From: CAYJLB01 sp964370845
GTDB lineage: Bacteria; Bacillota; Clostridia; Oscillospirales; Ruminococcaceae
Direction of reading: 5' to 3'
NCBI GenBank assembly: GCA_964370845.1
Contig: CAYJLB010000004.1
Coordinates: forward strand, 7,632-71,631
Length of the DNA stretch: 64,000 nucleotides
The notes beneath the pieces are model-generated. The model was not told the DNA's origin, ran no database searches, and saw only the letters and a program-made list of their open reading frames with translations. Positions within the stretch are counted from its first letter, which is position 1; each line of letters begins with the position of its first letter. The position numbers and the translations under genes are program-made. Of the stretch, positions 61,382 to 64,000 are shown piece after piece.

Positions 61382-61870
61382 ATGAATAAAGATGTACGAA
61401 TTATAGTGTTTTCTGACTCTCACGGGGATATTTCTGCCCTTGAAAAAGTTGTAAAAGAAAACCCAAAAGTAGAAAGTTTCTTGTTTTTAGGGGACGGAGA
61501 ACGTGATATAAAAAAGTTGAAAGATAAATATGAGGACAAAGATTTTTTTGCTGTAAAGGGGAATTGTGATATATTTTATCCAGCAAATGACGTTGACACA
61601 ATCACTTTTGGTGACGTGAAAATTTTATTTTGTCATGGGCATACAGTAGGTGTAAAGGGCGGTGTAGAACATCTTTTCTACCTTGCTAAAGAAAATGAAT
61701 GTCAAATTGCATTGTTCGGGCATACTCACGCACGATATAAAAATTATCATGACGGTGTTCACATTTTTAACCCAGGAAGTGTAGCCTTGCCACGAGATTT
61801 TAAAAAAGCTAGTTATGGTTACATTGACATTACAAAAAATGGAATTCATTTAGGGCATAAAGAGTTATAA
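61382..61870 (+). CDS. Metallophosphoesterase (YfcE/MJ0936 family)
   Basis: The 162-residue phosphodiesterase fold has the metal motifs SDSHGD near 10, LGDGERD, KGNCD, FCHGH and FGHTHARY. YfcE-like enzymes hydrolyse phosphodiesters; the natural substrate is unclear. GAAAGG selects the ATG at 61382; the frame runs to a TTG at 61358 with no site. It is divergent from the small hypothetical cluster. Confidence 0.9.
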   Translation: MNKDVRIIVFSDSHGDISALEKVVKENPKVESFLFLGDGERDIKKLKDKYEDKDFFAVKGNCDIFYPANDVDTITFGDVKILFCHGHTVGVKGGVEHLFYLAKENECQIALFGHTHARYKNYHDGVHIFNPGSVALPRDFKKASYGYIDITKNGIHLGHKEL

Positions 61871-62022
61871 ATTATTTTATGCATGTAAAAAAATATTGTT
61901 ACAATAAAAAATTTTCACACAATTTTATTAATACATATTTTTGTCCTTTTTCTCATATAGATAAGTAAACACCGACGGACTAGACTCGGTGGAATATTAT
62001 TCAATTGAGAAGAGGGGAAAAT

Positions 62023-62610
62023 ATGTTTGTGAAAACGGTTAAAGTAAAAAAACCAAACCCAATGGCTTTGGCAGTAATTCTAATTCTTTCTTTATTGCTT
62101 ATTGCAATTTGGGTGGTAAATGGTACAAGTGGAGGAATTGGCGAAAAATACATACTTAAAGACAACAATGAGCGTGTGCAATTTTTAGAAGATTTAGGTT
62201 GGGACGTTTCGGAAAGCGAAGTTCAAGCACGAGTGGTTAAAATTCCTGAAGAATTCAACACTGTGTATGAAGGTTATAACAAAATTCAAAAGGAACAAGG
62301 CTTTGATTTGTCAAATTATAAGGGCGAAACAGTAGAGGTTTATACATACGATATATATAATTATCCCGAAAGACCTAATAACGTGGTTGCTCACTTGATT
62401 ACATTTGAGGGAATTTTAATCGGTGGAGATGTAAGTTGTACCGAAGTTGACGGATTTATGCAAGGTTTAATGCCTGTAAAAGAAAATGAAAACAGCTCAG
62501 ATGTAGCGGAAACTATGAGCGAAACTAAGGAAAGTGAAAATAATGGAACAGAAGAAACTAAAGACGCAATCTCTTTCTCAACAGGAGCAATCGTCATCGA
62601 AAAGCCATAA
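62023..62610 (+). CDS. DUF4830-type membrane-anchored protein
   Basis: The 195-residue protein has an N-terminal membrane anchor (about 11-33). The extracytoplasmic domain matches the DUF4830 pattern (RVQFLEDLGWDVSE; IPEEFNTVYEGYNKIQKEQGFDLS; VEVYTYDIYNYP), and the C-terminus is an acidic Ser/Thr/Glu-rich tail. Function unknown. AGAGGGG selects the ATG at 62023. Its tail overlaps the start of the pseudouridine synthase gene by 68 bases in another frame. Confidence 0.82.
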   Translation: MFVKTVKVKKPNPMALAVILILSLLLIAIWVVNGTSGGIGEKYILKDNNERVQFLEDLGWDVSESEVQARVVKIPEEFNTVYEGYNKIQKEQGFDLSNYKGETVEVYTYDIYNYPERPNNVVAHLITFEGILIGGDVSCTEVDGFMQGLMPVKENENSSDVAETMSETKESENNGTEETKDAISFSTGAIVIEKP

Positions 62611-63349
62611 CGAAGTTTTAAGGCTAGATAAATTTATAACAAGTCAAAAAACTGATATTTCAAGAAAAGATGTTAAGACTTATATAAAAAAAGGTCGAGT
62701 TTTAGTTAATGGCACAGTTGCTAAAAGTGGTGATTTGAAAATAAATACCCAAACTGACCAAGTATTTCTTGATAATGAAAAAATTGAATATGCAAAATTT
62801 ATTTATATTATGTTAAATAAGCCAAAAGGGGTAGTTTGTTCCACAAAGGACGGACTATCCCCTACTGTGCTTTCTCTCTTGCCTCCTGAACTTAGGCGAA
62901 ATGGGCTTTTTCCAGCGGGCAGATTGGACAAGGATACAACAGGTTTCGTTTTAATCACCGATGATGGTGAGCTTGCACATAAAATGCTGTCCCCAAAAAG
63001 CCATATTCCAAAACTTTATCACGTTACCCTTGAGAAAGAGGTAAAGGAAAATTATAAGGAAATTTTTGAAAGCGGAATGGAAATCGATGGGGGAGATATA
63101 TGCCTTCCTGCTGAAATTTATTTTATAAAAGACAAGCCTTTTGAGTGCTATGTCGTACTCAAAGAGGGTATGTATCACCAAATTAAAAGAATGTTCACAA
63201 AGGTGGAAAATAACGTAATTGAACTAAAAAGATTGCAACTTGGAGGGCTCCCACTTGATGAAAATTTGCCTCTGGGAGAGTTTTTGTTACTTTTGCACAA
63301 AGATGTTGATAAAATTTTGGAAAGCTGTGATTTTAAGCGATTTTTTTAG
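62543..63349 (+). CDS. Pseudouridine synthase (RsuA/RluB/E/F type)
   Basis: The 268-residue enzyme has a low-complexity Gln/Ser start (about 1-25) and an S4 RNA-binding domain (LRLDKFITSQKTDISRKDV; GRVLVNG). The RsuA-type catalytic domain carries GRLDKDTTG, whose Asp is the catalytic residue, and ends with EGMYHQIKRMF. It modifies rRNA; whether 16S or 23S cannot be told. The ATG at 62543 follows AAGGAAAGTG inside the upstream gene. Confidence 0.9.
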   Translation: MEQKKLKTQSLSQQEQSSSKSHNEVLRLDKFITSQKTDISRKDVKTYIKKGRVLVNGTVAKSGDLKINTQTDQVFLDNEKIEYAKFIYIMLNKPKGVVCSTKDGLSPTVLSLLPPELRRNGLFPAGRLDKDTTGFVLITDDGELAHKMLSPKSHIPKLYHVTLEKEVKENYKEIFESGMEIDGGDICLPAEIYFIKDKPFECYVVLKEGMYHQIKRMFTKVENNVIELKRLQLGGLPLDENLPLGEFLLLLHKDVDKILESCDFKRFF

Positions 63350-63394
63350 GCAATATATATAAACTATTTTTGAAAAATTTAGTTATTTATGCTC

Positions 63395-63424
63395 TTGTTT
63401 TTTATATATCTTTTTTGGTATTAT
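63395..63424 (+). promoter_or_regulatory. Promoter of the sugar-ABC ATPase gene
   Basis: TTGTTT (63395-63400), an 18-base spacer and TATTAT (63419-63424). Downstream, GCTAAC and GTTAGC in the untranslated region could pair. Confidence 0.5.
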
Positions 63425-63508
63425 ATTAACAGTGCTAACGACGAAAAAATAAAAACAAATTAAAAATTTCGTAATAGTTAGCTAAATTAATTAGGAGGTA
63501 CGTTTATT

Positions 63509-64000
63509 ATGGCAAGTGTTACACTTAAAAATGTTTACAAAAAATATGCAGGAAACGTGGTAGCTGTTTCCGACTTTAATCTTGATATCCAAGATAAAGA
63601 ATTCGTTATCTTAGTAGGTCCTTCAGGTTGTGGTAAATCAACTACACTTAGAATGATCGCTGGTCTTGAAGAAATTTCTGAAGGTGAACTATACATTGGT
63701 TCAAACCTTGTAAATGAAGTTGCTCCTAAAGACCGTGACATCGCGATGGTTTTCCAAAGCTATGCTCTTTACCCACATATGACAGTTTTCCAAAACATGG
63801 CTTTTGGTCTAAAACTAAGAAAAGTTCCTAAAGATGAAATTCAAAGAAAAGTTGATGAAGCTGCAAGAGTACTTGACATTTCTCACCTTTTAGATAGAAA
63901 ACCAGCTGCTCTTTCAGGTGGTCAAAGACAACGTGTTGCTTTAGGACGTGCTATTGTTCGTGAACCACAAGTATTCTTACTTGACGAACCACTATCAAAC
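63509..64000 (+). CDS. ABC transporter ATP-binding protein (UgpC/MsmK-like), 3' truncated
   Basis: The first 164 residues are present and the gene runs off the window. Walker A GPSGCGKST, Q-loop VFQSYALYPHMTV, signature LSGGQRQRVALGRA and Walker B VFLLDEPLSN are all there. MSMK/UgpC-type ATPases energise several carbohydrate importers. Codon choice resembles that of the SBP gene at 9770 (frequent TTC, GAC and CTA), suggesting high expression. TTAGGAGG precedes the ATG. Confidence 0.9.
   Translation, partial: MASVTLKNVYKKYAGNVVAVSDFNLDIQDKEFVILVGPSGCGKSTTLRMIAGLEEISEGELYIGSNLVNEVAPKDRDIAMVFQSYALYPHMTVFQNMAFGLKLRKVPKDEIQRKVDEAARVLDISHLLDRKPAALSGGQRQRVALGRAIVREPQVFLLDEPLSN

Overview
The window is AT-rich, gap-bearing draft sequence from a low-GC Gram-positive bacterium. 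It is most likely an anaerobic gut-type clostridium (Oscillospirales/Ruminococcaceae-like); this is inference. The support is the T-box and TPP leaders, lipoproteins with Thr/Glu-rich linkers, a class I (Fe-S) fumarase subunit, a Cys-type sulfatase, AAAGGA-type ribosome binding sites, and a Firmicutes-like rpmG-secE-nusG-rplKAJL cluster. A run of 10 N at 37560-37569 marks an assembly gap.

Layout. 0.2-1.8 kb: leuD-leuB, with leuC presumably upstream of the window. 2-5.4 kb: a GH4-like protein lacking the usual metal ligands, a transglutaminase-like lipoprotein and an asparaginase-like protein. 5.4-7.7 kb: tRNA-Arg, a ribbon-helix-helix regulator divergent from a 41-residue ORF, and a LexA-like repressor followed by a degenerate ImmA/IrrE-like protein. 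7.8-9.5 kb: oligoendopeptidase. 9.7-17.5 kb: a complete oligopeptide ABC transporter operon with two insertions. An RCC1-type beta-propeller interrupts the OppC-like permease, and a roughly 200-residue helical segment interrupts the OppF-like ATPase. 17.7-20.5 kb: Gfo/Idh/MocA oxidoreductase, GNAT and ThuA genes around three tandem 96-bp repeats. 20.6-24.5 kb: TPP riboswitch with thiT, then an MBOAT acyltransferase and its DHHW/SGNH partner. 24.6-30 kb: UroD-like protein, sulfatase and GH2 glycosidase, which look like a catabolic operon. 30-32 kb: T-box leader and leuA. 32-38 kb: flavodoxin, phosphofructokinase, a second transglutaminase lipoprotein, a CBS/CorC membrane protein, and a metal/cobalamin-type binding protein broken by the gap. 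38-43 kb: an Asp-box double propeller without a signal peptide and a YdbST-like PH-domain pair. 43.2-43.6 kb: tRNA-Met and two identical tRNA-Glu genes. 43.8-49.7 kb: a ROK repressor, a flavodoxin, and ddl-murI-ywiB-argS. 50-53.8 kb: the ribosomal/secE/nusG cluster with several leader hairpins. 53.9-63.4 kb: housekeeping genes (nudF, zapA, a U32 protein, dut, an amidohydrolase, fumarase alpha, a pseudouridine synthase) and three small hypothetical genes. 63.5 kb to the end: a truncated sugar-ABC ATPase.

Most notable signals. (1) The modified Opp transporter. (2) Two dispersed intergenic element families. One is a covarying hairpin plus CCCGCG box sitting directly at gene 3' ends, related to the 96-bp tandem array. 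The other is a three-stem leader found before leuD and, orphaned, after the RHH gene. (3) Several family members that have lost textbook active-site residues: GH4, asparaginase-like, M78-like and ROK. (4) A recurring terminator stem sequence shared by unrelated genes. All family calls were made by eye from sequence; no search was run.
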